A DNA stretch of 64,000 bases from Chryseobacterium foetidum. Lineage in GTDB: Bacteria > Bacteroidota > Bacteroidia > Flavobacteriales > Weeksellaceae. Shown here in pieces: positions 17,921 through 24,800 of the stretch (position 1 is the stretch's first letter; every line of letters starts with the position of its first letter). Where the stretch lies: assembly GCF_025457425.1 (NCBI RefSeq), contig NZ_JAMXIA010000001.1:2108001-2172000 (forward strand). Reading direction: 5' to 3'. A program made the position numbers and the translations under genes. A model generated the notes under the pieces. It did no database searches, was not told the origin of the DNA, and was given only the letters and a program-made list of their open reading frames with translations.

Positions 17921-18002
17921 GGCTTCGACAAGCTCAGCCTGACACCGAAGGAAAAAAGAAGCGTTTAGTATTAGAGTTGTCGCACTGAGCCTGTCGATGT
18001 CC
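17921..18002. repeat. REP-like inverted repeat, TTCGACAAGCTCAG type
   Basis: The left arm 17921-17943 (contains TTCGACAAGCTCAG) and the right arm 17979-18002 (contains CTGAGCCTGTCGA) are imperfect reverse complements around a 35-bp centre. Elements of this wording are scattered between genes in many Flavobacteriales genomes, from memory. The remaining part of this 271-bp gap shows nothing I can name. Confidence 0.7.
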
Positions 18003-18096
18003 ATTTTAACTCTCTTAATTATCATTGAAGATAAGACATAAATAATCCCGAAGCATCTTTGTTTCTGGTTTTTGTTTGTTTATAATTGGAGTTTGA

Positions 18097-18447
18097 TTAT
18101 TTCAACTTATGGTTGAATTGAATTTGAATAAGTGCCATCATTACAATTATTTCTGTAATCAAAATCATTAGTAAATATCCGATAGGTTTATTTAAATATA
18201 AACCTCTAAACAATTTTATAATTCCTAAAGCTAAAACCGAAAGCATAAAGTAAAGCAGTATTTTTCGGTTGTTGATTTTCAATCTTTTTCCGATAAAAAT
18301 CATCAGATAGAAAACCATCAGGAGTAATAAATAAAACTTCAGAAAATCCGGACCTTTGAGTAAAATGGGATTGAAAGTTTGGTGTGAAAGATAAAGCCAG
18401 ACAAAACTTACAATCAATGAAACTGAGTACATTATTAAACTTTTCAT
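18097..18447 (-). CDS. Small polytopic membrane protein, unknown
   Basis: 116 residues with four hydrophobic segments (about 5-22, 36-52, 62-79 and 90-110) and a short Lys-rich end. No motif is recognised. It follows the GRDP-like gene after 18 bp on the same strand and is probably cotranscribed with it. Confidence 0.65.
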   Translation of the reverse strand: MKSLIMYSVSLIVSFVWLYLSHQTFNPILLKGPDFLKFYLLLLMVFYLMIFIGKRLKINNRKILLYFMLSVLALGIIKLFRGLYLNKPIGYLLMILITEIIVMMALIQIQFNHKLK

Positions 18448-18465
18448 CTTGATTTATTTTAAATT

Positions 18466-19218
18466 TTAGCTTCCGCATCCGCCACATCCGCCGCCGCCGC
18501 AACTGCTTCCACAACTTGAGTCACTGCTGCAAGATGAGCTGTTACTGCAACTTGTGCCGGTGCTTCCACCGTCTGAACTGCCACCGTTGTTTTTGTTCCT
18601 GTTTCCTGATTGCGAACTTCCGATGATCATTCCTAAAATATTTATTACTATAAATATTCCTATAATCCATCCAAATACTTTAAAAAAAACTCCGCCGGAG
18701 CCTTCTGAGCAGGATATCAGCAGTAGCAAGACTGAAGCTGCAGACAGGAATTTGAATTTCTGAAACCAGTTTTTTCGGACAGTGATTTTTTGGTTTTGAT
18801 GTTTCCAAATGTCTTCCGGTGCTTCCTGTGAGAAAACTTCACGATAGTTTTCCAGAGTTTCTGAGAACCAGTTCTGATGTTTTGCGTTTTCAGAACTTCC
18901 TCCTGTTGAAGGATGGTGATGAAGGTTTCTTTTTAATACATTCGGACAGAAATCTTCCCAGTAACTTTGAGTGTAAATAAGATGCATGTGCCACACTTTG
19001 TCTACAGTTTCGCTTGGCGAAGCACCATTTGGGGAAACGCAGCAGAGATAGACAAACTTTTTGTACTCTTCAATTGCTTTTTGGGTAAATTCCATACTCC
19101 AGTTTTCCTCTTTTGCGAGTTTTTTCGAGAAAGGAAATGTTGCATTCTCAACATCTAATGAAAAGCTTTGAATTCTTCGCCAAAGATTTTCGTTTCTTAA
19201 TACCATTTTTGTTTTCAT
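18466..19218 (-). CDS. GRDP-like domain membrane protein with Ser-Cys-Gly tail
   Basis: 250 residues from the chosen start MKTKMVLRNENLW; the frame extends 20 residues further to 19278, but those residues look non-native. The N-terminal 130 residues contain VDKVWHMHLIYTQSYWED, close to the glycine-rich-domain-protein (DUF1399) repeat. A hydrophobic segment, FLSAASVLLLLISC, and a second helix FGWIIGIFIVINILGMII follow. The last 45 residues are almost pure Gly, Ser and Cys, ending SCGGGGCGGCGS. Related proteins in other bacteria end the same way; the tail may bind metal or be lipidated, which is a guess. Confidence 0.75.
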   Translation of the reverse strand: MKTKMVLRNENLWRRIQSFSLDVENATFPFSKKLAKEENWSMEFTQKAIEEYKKFVYLCCVSPNGASPSETVDKVWHMHLIYTQSYWEDFCPNVLKRNLHHHPSTGGSSENAKHQNWFSETLENYREVFSQEAPEDIWKHQNQKITVRKNWFQKFKFLSAASVLLLLISCSEGSGGVFFKVFGWIIGIFIVINILGMIIGSSQSGNRNKNNGGSSDGGSTGTSCSNSSSCSSDSSCGSSCGGGGCGGCGS

Positions 19219-19332
19219 TTTATTTCTTTTAATTTTTCTACTCAAATGTCCCTTGATTAAAAAATATAAAAGTCCCACAAAAATCTTTTTTGGATTTAAA
19301 AAAATCTTAAATTAGTCTTATAAAATAACGGG

Positions 19333-20229
19333 ATGAAAAAAGAAGACATTGCACACCTTGAGAAACTGATGAATTTTTTAAGCCATCATTTTTTAAAGAA
19401 AAATTCATGGGAAGATGTGTCGAAAACCGAGTGGTCTTACATTGCCGACGAACTTAATGATCTGATCACTGCTGATCATGAAAATAAAACCATTAAAAAG
19501 AATCCCGAATTATTAGGTTCGAATTATTTATACGAACACCTGATCATCAACAAACTGAAGAAATTTAAGCAAAATGAAAATTCAGTTTTAAGCAAACCAA
19601 ATCTGGCAAAATTGAGTACGATCGTCAAAGTTTTGGGCTATTCAAATTACATTGATTTTATTAATTCAAATACAGAATCATTCAATTTTAATGATCTGAG
19701 AATTGATATGAACAACGTAAAACAAAACACAGATCTGCTCGACAGACTCGTCGGCTGCTGGTATTCCTACAACAGAAATCTTCCCGAAAATCCTCTGCAG
19801 GCGAAGGAAGACAGGATTTGGCGCTCCGCAACAGAAATTTATAAGTCTGAAACTTCCGGCGAATATTATGTGGAAAGAAGCGGCGGCGACCGGCACAAAT
19901 ATTTTGGTAAAATCACGGCGTATTCCGATTATGTTTTTATTATCATGAACAGCAACACATTCATCCGCCAGAGACATTTCATCTCAAGAATTAAAGACAT
20001 CAAGGAAAAACTCAAAAATCCAGAATATAAGCTCTATGAATTGCATTTCATAAGTACGTGTATTAGTTTTAATCAGGAGCCGATTGCTCTCTTTGAAATA
20101 TTTCAGAAGGCAGACAGAAAAAATTTTATTCCCGATTCAATAAGTTTCCCGATTGACAGCGATGAAATTCCAGCCTCAATTATCAAACAACTTGAAGATA
20201 CAGAAGCGAACAGAATTGATTATAAATAG
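19333..20229 (+). CDS. Hypothetical protein
   Basis: 298 residues, soluble, no signal peptide. The first 110 residues are helical (MKKEDIAHLEKLMNFLSHHF, and LAKLSTIVKVLGYSNYIDF as a short DNA-binding-like helix pair). The rest is beta-rich (GCWYSYNRN and ERSGGDRHKYFGKITAYSDYVFI). The order of a helical N-terminus followed by a beta sensor-like half is seen in several Flavobacterial proteins of unknown role. I do not recognise a family. Divergent from the GRDP-like gene. Confidence 0.65.
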   Translation: MKKEDIAHLEKLMNFLSHHFLKKNSWEDVSKTEWSYIADELNDLITADHENKTIKKNPELLGSNYLYEHLIINKLKKFKQNENSVLSKPNLAKLSTIVKVLGYSNYIDFINSNTESFNFNDLRIDMNNVKQNTDLLDRLVGCWYSYNRNLPENPLQAKEDRIWRSATEIYKSETSGEYYVERSGGDRHKYFGKITAYSDYVFIIMNSNTFIRQRHFISRIKDIKEKLKNPEYKLYELHFISTCISFNQEPIALFEIFQKADRKNFIPDSISFPIDSDEIPASIIKQLEDTEANRIDYK

Positions 20230-20233
20230 TGGT

Positions 20234-20290
20234 GGACGTTGGGTGTTGGGTGCGGGATGTTAGGATGTTGGATGTGGGATGATGAATGTT
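20234..20290 (+). repeat. Eight tandem heptamers (GGATGTT type)
   Basis: GGACGTT, GGGTGTT, GGGTGCG, GGATGTT, a one-base slip, then GGATGTT, GGATGTG, GGATGAT and GAATGTT. It fills the gap between two convergent genes (20229 and 20308). No terminator is seen there. Confidence 0.8.
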
Positions 20291-20307
20291 AGACGGTCCT
20301 TTTAAAA

Positions 20308-21051
20308 TTAACCCACAAGCCAGTCTTTAAAATCCTTTACACGCTCTCTGCTCACGGTAATTTCCTCGTCGGGCTGAAAGTTTAATTCCACTTTATAGTT
20401 GGGCGAAGTATGAATATTTTTAATGTAATCTGAATTGATGATAAACTGTCTGTTCACACGGAAAAACTTCTGCTCATCAAGAACTTCCGTGAGTTCATCT
20501 AAAGTAAAATCTGTTGGAAAATTGCGTTCCTGAGTCTGCAGATAAACAATCTTATTTTCACTGTAAAAACAGCTGATTTCTGAGGTCTGAACGATTTTCA
20601 GATTGTAACCGATTTTAACGAGAATTCTGGAAAGGGTAGATTTGTCTTTTTTAATTAAATCCTTTATCTCATGAGAATTAACGGCGTTACCTGAAGGAAT
20701 AAATGACCTGAATTTCTCTAAAGCTGCAGACAGATCTTCCTCCATAATCGGTTTCAGAAGATAATCGATGCTGTTGAGTTTAAAGGCTTTTAAAGTGTAT
20801 TGGTCAAAAGCTGTTGTGTAAATGATAAAAGCCTTCGTCGGAACTTTTTCAAAAATATCGAACGAAACACCGTCGCCCAAAACAATATCTGAAAAAATAA
20901 GCTGGGGATGATCATTTTCAGAAAACCACTGTACACCTTCTTCCACAGATTCTATTTTGCCGACAATTTCGATATCCGGAAATTCATTGAGCATTCTTTC
21001 GATCTTTCGTGCTGCCGGCTTTTCGTCTTCGATGATAAGGGTTCTGATCAT
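20308..21051 (-). CDS. LytTR-family response regulator
   Basis: 247 residues. Receiver domain 1-120 with IIEDE acid pocket, phospho-acceptor Asp55 in LIFSDIVLGD, Thr80 and Lys100 (YLLKP). LytTR DNA-binding domain about 142-247, with FFRVNRQFIINSDYIKNI and the usual SRERVKDFKDWL end. LytTR domains bind pairs of 9-bp direct repeats about 12 bp apart. Two such pairs lie in this cluster (21799-21828 and 27091-27120). It is the last gene of a 2TM-2TM-regulator unit and is the evident partner of the LytS-type kinase at 22735-24066. Confidence 0.94.
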   Translation of the reverse strand: MIRTLIIEDEKPAARKIERMLNEFPDIEIVGKIESVEEGVQWFSENDHPQLIFSDIVLGDGVSFDIFEKVPTKAFIIYTTAFDQYTLKAFKLNSIDYLLKPIMEEDLSAALEKFRSFIPSGNAVNSHEIKDLIKKDKSTLSRILVKIGYNLKIVQTSEISCFYSENKIVYLQTQERNFPTDFTLDELTEVLDEQKFFRVNRQFIINSDYIKNIHTSPNYKVELNFQPDEEITVSRERVKDFKDWLVG

Positions 21052-21105
21052 GGTTTGATTTTAGTTTTAAATCTGAACTTTAAAATTAATTAAATCTTTC
21101 TGTTC

Positions 21106-21381
21106 TTAAAAATTAATCGGCTTTTTGCTTTTATTAATTTCGTTTTGCAGCACTTTTTCTTCCCATTCAGAATTCAGAACAAATAATTTTACAGCTTTTA
21201 CAGCAATGATAATTCCCCAGATTGTCAGAATCATTGATCCTGTAGAGATGGCTTCAGTAAAATCTCCGTATTTAACAAATCTTCTGGTGAAAATAAATAA
21301 TGCTACGATTCCGAACCACATGCAGTTTTTGTAGAATGATTTCAGTTCTTTTACTCTTTGTTGTGCAGTTTGATATTCCAT
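21106..21381 (-). CDS. 2TM domain protein (divergent copy)
   Basis: 91 residues: a charged helix (QTAQQRVKELKSFYKNC), then two membrane helices (about 21-37 and 46-66), then a charged tail with SEWEEKVLQNEI. This is the pattern of the Pfam 2TM family. It is the least similar of the four 2TM modules in this cluster. Located 33 bp after the preceding 2TM gene and 54 bp before the response regulator. Confidence 0.8.
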   Translation of the reverse strand: MEYQTAQQRVKELKSFYKNCMWFGIVALFIFTRRFVKYGDFTEAISTGSMILTIWGIIIAVKAVKLFVLNSEWEEKVLQNEINKSKKPINF

Positions 21382-21414
21382 GATGTTTATTTTTAAATTG
21401 TTATTAAATTTTAT

Positions 21415-21711
21415 TTAAAGTGATTTTGAGCTTCTTTTTTCTCTGTCCATGAGTTCCTGAATCTTTTTTTCTTCCCAGTCTTTTCCGATTCCGAAAGTAT
21501 TTACAGCATGAGCGATAATTCCGATTCCCCAGCCCAGCATTGGCCAGTAAAACCATAAATGTTGAGGTGATGTGATCATATTGATAATAATTAAAAACGG
21601 AATAACGATGCAGTATGAAGCAAGATTTCCGTAGAATCCTTTAAGATCTTTTACTCTTTTTGCTGCTTTTTCGTAAGCTAAGTTTTCTTTGTTGTAAGTA
21701 AGATTTTCCAT
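21415..21711 (-). CDS. 2TM domain protein, near copy of the kinase C-terminus
   Basis: 98 residues. AYEKAAKRVKDLKGFYGNL, SYCIVIPFLIIINM, WPMLGWGIGIIAHAV and FGIGKDWEEKKIQELM follow the last 85 residues of the histidine kinase (22735-24066) almost position by position. This points to a duplication that produced a free-standing copy. Two membrane helices are flanked by charged cytoplasmic helices. First gene of a unit with its own promoter (TTG-N21-TACATTTG) and an upstream LytTR-type operator. Confidence 0.88.
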   Translation of the reverse strand: MENLTYNKENLAYEKAAKRVKDLKGFYGNLASYCIVIPFLIIINMITSPQHLWFYWPMLGWGIGIIAHAVNTFGIGKDWEEKKIQELMDREKRSSKSL

Positions 21712-21756
21712 GATGTTTTAATTTAAAAATTAATATTTGTTTGTTTTTTGCTGAGA

Positions 21757-21788
21757 CAAATGTAGAACAGAAAACAGCCTCAATTCAA
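21757..21788 (-). promoter_or_regulatory. Promoter of the 2TM/LytTR unit
   Basis: Minus strand: TTG (21788-21786), 21 bp, TACATTTG (21764-21757). This matches the Bacteroidota consensus well. The LytTR-type operator begins 10 bp upstream of the TTG. Confidence 0.65.
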
Positions 21789-21798
21789 CTTAATGTAA

Positions 21799-21828
21799 CC
21801 GAACGGTCATTTTTGGCGACTGAACAGC
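21799..21828 (-). promoter_or_regulatory. LytTR-type operator, 2TM/regulator unit
   Basis: Minus strand: GCTGTTCAG, 12-bp spacer, ACCGTTCGG. The proximal half-site fits the known LytTR/AgrA half-site consensus [TA][AC][CA]GTTN[AG][TG] fully and the distal one fits at seven of nine positions. The spacer is exactly 12 bp. Confidence 0.7.
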
Positions 21829-21831
21829 AAA

Positions 21832-21857
21832 AATCCCGACTCAGCCGAATCGGGATT
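21832..21857. terminator. Terminator splitting the cluster into two units
   Basis: AATCCCGA / TCGGGATT, 8-bp stem with a 10-base loop. Five Ts follow on the minus strand and a long T run on the plus strand. It lies 24 bp after the methyltransferase-like gene and directly next to the operator at 21799-21828. Confidence 0.75.
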
Positions 21858-21880
21858 ATTTTTTTAGAAGTAAACTGACG

Positions 21881-22447
21881 TTAGTAAATTAACGGAATCA
21901 GCATTTTTGTTTTCTTTCTGTAGTTGAGATAATCTTCTCCGAAAGTTTCTATCAAAGCTTTTTCTTCCACAGCAATCCTGTATCTGAACGCTAAACAGAC
22001 CGGAACAAAAACGATAAACAATGAAACCCAGTTATTAAGATACAAACCCAAACCCAAAAATGTGAGCAGAGCAAAACTGTACGACGGATGCCTCAGAATC
22101 TGATAAATGCCATCCTGTTTAATTTTATGATCCTGCCGGATGCTGACATCTACTGTAAAGTATTTTCCGAGGCTGCGGATGATCACCCAGCGGATAAAAA
22201 CACCTGTTAAAATCAATGCTAAACCGAAAAAGTATATCCATTGCTGATCTGTAATTTTAAATGCTGTTGATTTTGAAATATACACACCGAGAAAAACCGA
22301 TGGCATAATCACCACCCAAAGGATGTTCAGCGTTGATCTATCCTTTTTTTCTGCCGTTTCATCAGACTTTAAAATTCTTTTGTAATAGATTTCAGAGGCA
22401 AGCCAAACGGTTATAGCTGCATAAAAAACAGCGCTAAGAGTTTCCAT
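21881..22447 (-). CDS. Isoprenylcysteine-carboxyl-methyltransferase-like membrane protein
   Basis: 188 residues with about five membrane helices. The C-terminal half has the phospholipid/isoprenylcysteine methyltransferase pattern: GIYQILRHPSYS (about 113-124), a hydrophobic stretch, then RIAVEEKALIETFGEDYLNYRKKTKMLIP. The RHP and E-E residues form the AdoMet site in the family. The substrate in bacteria is unknown and is unlikely to be a prenylated protein. The start codon overlaps the end of the upstream 2TM gene by 14 bp, so the two are translationally linked within the kinase operon. Confidence 0.85.
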   Translation of the reverse strand: METLSAVFYAAITVWLASEIYYKRILKSDETAEKKDRSTLNILWVVIMPSVFLGVYISKSTAFKITDQQWIYFFGLALILTGVFIRWVIIRSLGKYFTVDVSIRQDHKIKQDGIYQILRHPSYSFALLTFLGLGLYLNNWVSLFIVFVPVCLAFRYRIAVEEKALIETFGEDYLNYRKKTKMLIPLIY

Positions 22448-22748
22448 TTTTATTATCCTTATTCATCAGTTCTTTTATTTTTTTCTCTTCCCAATTTCTG
22501 AAAAAGCTGAACCTCGGAAAAAATACAAACAATGCATGAATCAAAAGACCAATTCCCCAGAATGTTGCCGTCATAAAATTTTTAAACTGAAAATAAGTTT
22601 CTCCAGGTTTTAGGTCGTAATAATTAAAAACTGCAATCATAATATTCACAGCAACGTAAGAAAACAGATGCCCGTAAAATCCACGAAGGCGGTCTACCTG
22701 TTTTTTAGCCTGCTGATACCGAAAGTCATTTTGATTAAACTGATCCAT
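22434..22748 (-). CDS. 2TM domain protein
   Basis: 104 residues: FRYQQAKKQVDRLRGFYGHLF, two membrane helices (about 28-46 and 60-83), and FRNWEEKKIKELMNK. It is the 2TM family again, intermediate in similarity to the kinase C-terminus. It overlaps the kinase gene upstream by 14 bp and the methyltransferase-like gene downstream by 14 bp. The same overlap on both sides suggests tight stoichiometric coupling. Confidence 0.85.
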   Translation of the reverse strand: MDQFNQNDFRYQQAKKQVDRLRGFYGHLFSYVAVNIMIAVFNYYDLKPGETYFQFKNFMTATFWGIGLLIHALFVFFPRFSFFRNWEEKKIKELMNKDNKNGNS

Positions 22749-24066
22749 TTTTTCCGTCTTTTTGTTTGTTCATAATTTCCTGAATTTTTCTTTCCTGCCA
22801 GTCATTTCCTATCCCGAAAACCTGAAATGCATGTGAAGCCAGGCCAACTCCCCATCCCAGCATTGGCCACAAAAACCAAAGATATTCTCTGCTCGTAAAC
22901 AGATTTACGAAAATTAAAAAAGGTATCACAATGCAGTAGGAGATGAGGTTTGCATAAAATGATTTCATTTCTTTTACCTTTTTTCGTGCTCTTTGATAAG
23001 CTTCGTTTTCGTCGTGCGTTTTTTCGCTTACAATCTGTGGTTTTTCAGCGAGCACCGGTAATTTAATTTTAAAATAATCTTCAGATTTTTCAATGAAGAC
23101 ATTTCTTTTGGTTAAAAGAGCGTAGCGTTGAACGATATTTGACAAGCCAATTCCCGCGCTTTCTTTCAACTGTTCCCTTGCCTGAAGATTGTTTTCGATG
23201 CAAAGACAATCGTTTTCAGTAAAAACTTTTATCATCAAAGGCTTCGATGAGGTGGCGAAATTATGTTTGATACAGTTTTCCAAAAGCAATTGAAGTGATA
23301 AAGGAACGACAAATTTTCTGAGGTCATTTTCGTTCACATCAAATACAAAATCCACGCTGTCTTCAAATCTTGTTTTCAGTAATTCACAATAGGTTTTAGC
23401 AAAATCGAGTTCATCCTGTACCGTCACCAGTTCTTTGTCTTTCTGTTCCAGAACGTACCTGTAAATCTTTGACATTGAAGCAGTAAACTTCTGTGCCTGC
23501 CTCGGATTTTCATCGATTAATGAACTTAAAACATTTAAAGAATTAAACAGAAAATGTGGGTCGAGCTGGTTTTTTAAACTTTCAAACTGGGCGTTGGCAG
23601 ATTTGGCGATGAGTTTCTGTTCTACCACTTCTTTGCGGGAAGTTTTTTTCAGTTCATCCATAAAGCCTTTCGCATGAAGAAAGGCCGATATTAAGAGCGC
23701 AACATTAATCGTAAACCAGTTGATAAAATTATACCTTCCACTAAAATACTGCTGAGTCGTTGCCGCCTTTTGAAACACGACAAAATTCATGTAGTTGCAG
23801 AAGTAAACGAGAATTGTATTCGCAATCAGAATTACAACAATGCTGATGATGGCTCTTTTTGTAGTCGCTTCAGACCATGGAAATTTCTTGTTGAGATAGT
23901 CATTGATCAGGCCATTTCCTGCACCCAAAAAGAAAGAGTACATAAATGAAATGAGCACAGTCAGCAGAAAGTTTTCCAGTGTTTTCTCGTCTGTAAATGC
24001 AAAAAAGAAAAACATTGATGTTCCCAGCGAAATCCACGCTAACGTGATAAAATTCTTACGTTTCAT
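22735..24066 (-). CDS. LytS-type sensor histidine kinase with C-terminal 2TM domain
   Basis: 443 residues. Four membrane helices (about 6-25, 33-53, 71-92, 112-134) with almost no extracellular domain, then a His_kinase/HATPase module of the LytS family. The phospho-acceptor is His171 in LDPHFLFNSLNVL, the N-box is LLLENCIKHN (about 260-269) and the G-box is SAGIGLSNIVQRY (about 303-315). Residues 353-437 are a 2TM domain nearly identical to the free protein at 21415-21711, so signals may pass by 2TM-2TM contact. It follows the secreted-protein gene by 46 bp and pairs with the LytTR regulator at 20308-21051. Confidence 0.92.
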   Translation of the reverse strand: MKRKNFITLAWISLGTSMFFFFAFTDEKTLENFLLTVLISFMYSFFLGAGNGLINDYLNKKFPWSEATTKRAIISIVVILIANTILVYFCNYMNFVVFQKAATTQQYFSGRYNFINWFTINVALLISAFLHAKGFMDELKKTSRKEVVEQKLIAKSANAQFESLKNQLDPHFLFNSLNVLSSLIDENPRQAQKFTASMSKIYRYVLEQKDKELVTVQDELDFAKTYCELLKTRFEDSVDFVFDVNENDLRKFVVPLSLQLLLENCIKHNFATSSKPLMIKVFTENDCLCIENNLQAREQLKESAGIGLSNIVQRYALLTKRNVFIEKSEDYFKIKLPVLAEKPQIVSEKTHDENEAYQRARKKVKEMKSFYANLISYCIVIPFLIFVNLFTSREYLWFLWPMLGWGVGLASHAFQVFGIGNDWQERKIQEIMNKQKDGKNGSV

Positions 24067-24112
24067 AATTATTTTACAGGCTTTAGAAAAGCATTGCGCA
24101 CAAATTTAAATA

Positions 24113-24763
24113 TTATTTTCCTGCCCCTTGGCTGATGAAGTATTCAGCTTCAGATTTTCCCCAGTTTGGATCTAAAGAAGTTTTAGGTTTAAATGAATTG
24201 TATTTTTCCAAAGCGGTCTTGAAAAGCTCAATTCCTTTGGTCTGGCTTCCGCCGTACTGCGCCGGAGTAAAATACATATCTTCAGCTTTTATCAACGTCA
24301 CTCTTGGGTTTTGAGGGTTTAAACTCTCTGCTTTTTTCAGCGTCTCATCGGCTTTCATTCCAAATGTCATGTATCTTTCCATCGGGTTAACAACCATTTT
24401 CAGAGAATAAATCATTTTCTGAAGCAGATAAATTTCAGAATTATTGGCGTCGGCGGCCATGGCAAGATCTACATATTTCTGAGCGGTATCGGCCACTGCA
24501 TCAAGCTGATCCATTTTTCCTTCACGCATCAGAGTTCTTCCTTTTTGAATTTGTGCAAAGGCAGCGTAATAGTTTGGCAGCCATTTCCCTTTTTCTTTCT
24601 CTGCAATTCTTACAAAATCATTCGATAAAGCATGAAGCTCATCCGGAGTTTTTGAGGTTTCGATTTTGGCAATTTTATCAGCCATCACTTTCTCGTAAGT
24701 GGTTTGTGCAAAAGTCGTTAAGCTTATTAAACTTAAAGCAAAACTTAAAATTAATTTTTTCAT
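24113..24763 (-). CDS. Exported TPR-like protein
   Basis: 216 residues from MKKLILSFALSLISLTTFAQ, a clear Sec signal peptide cleaved before TTYEKV. I chose this start at 24763; the frame extends to 24823 but only by entering the upstream receptor gene. The mature part is all helical with tetratricopeptide-like pairs (YYAAFAQIQKGRTLMREGKMDQLDAV, positions about 66-91; NPRVTLIKAEDMYF). Periplasmic by inference. It sits 37 bp after the TonB-dependent receptor and 46 bp before the kinase, so it is likely part of the same sensing pathway or cargo handling. Confidence 0.8.
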   Translation of the reverse strand: MKKLILSFALSLISLTTFAQTTYEKVMADKIAKIETSKTPDELHALSNDFVRIAEKEKGKWLPNYYAAFAQIQKGRTLMREGKMDQLDAVADTAQKYVDLAMAADANNSEIYLLQKMIYSLKMVVNPMERYMTFGMKADETLKKAESLNPQNPRVTLIKAEDMYFTPAQYGGSQTKGIELFKTALEKYNSFKPKTSLDPNWGKSEAEYFISQGAGK

Positions 24764-24800
24764 GATTGTAAAATTTTTAAAGTTAAATATAATTGTTTTT

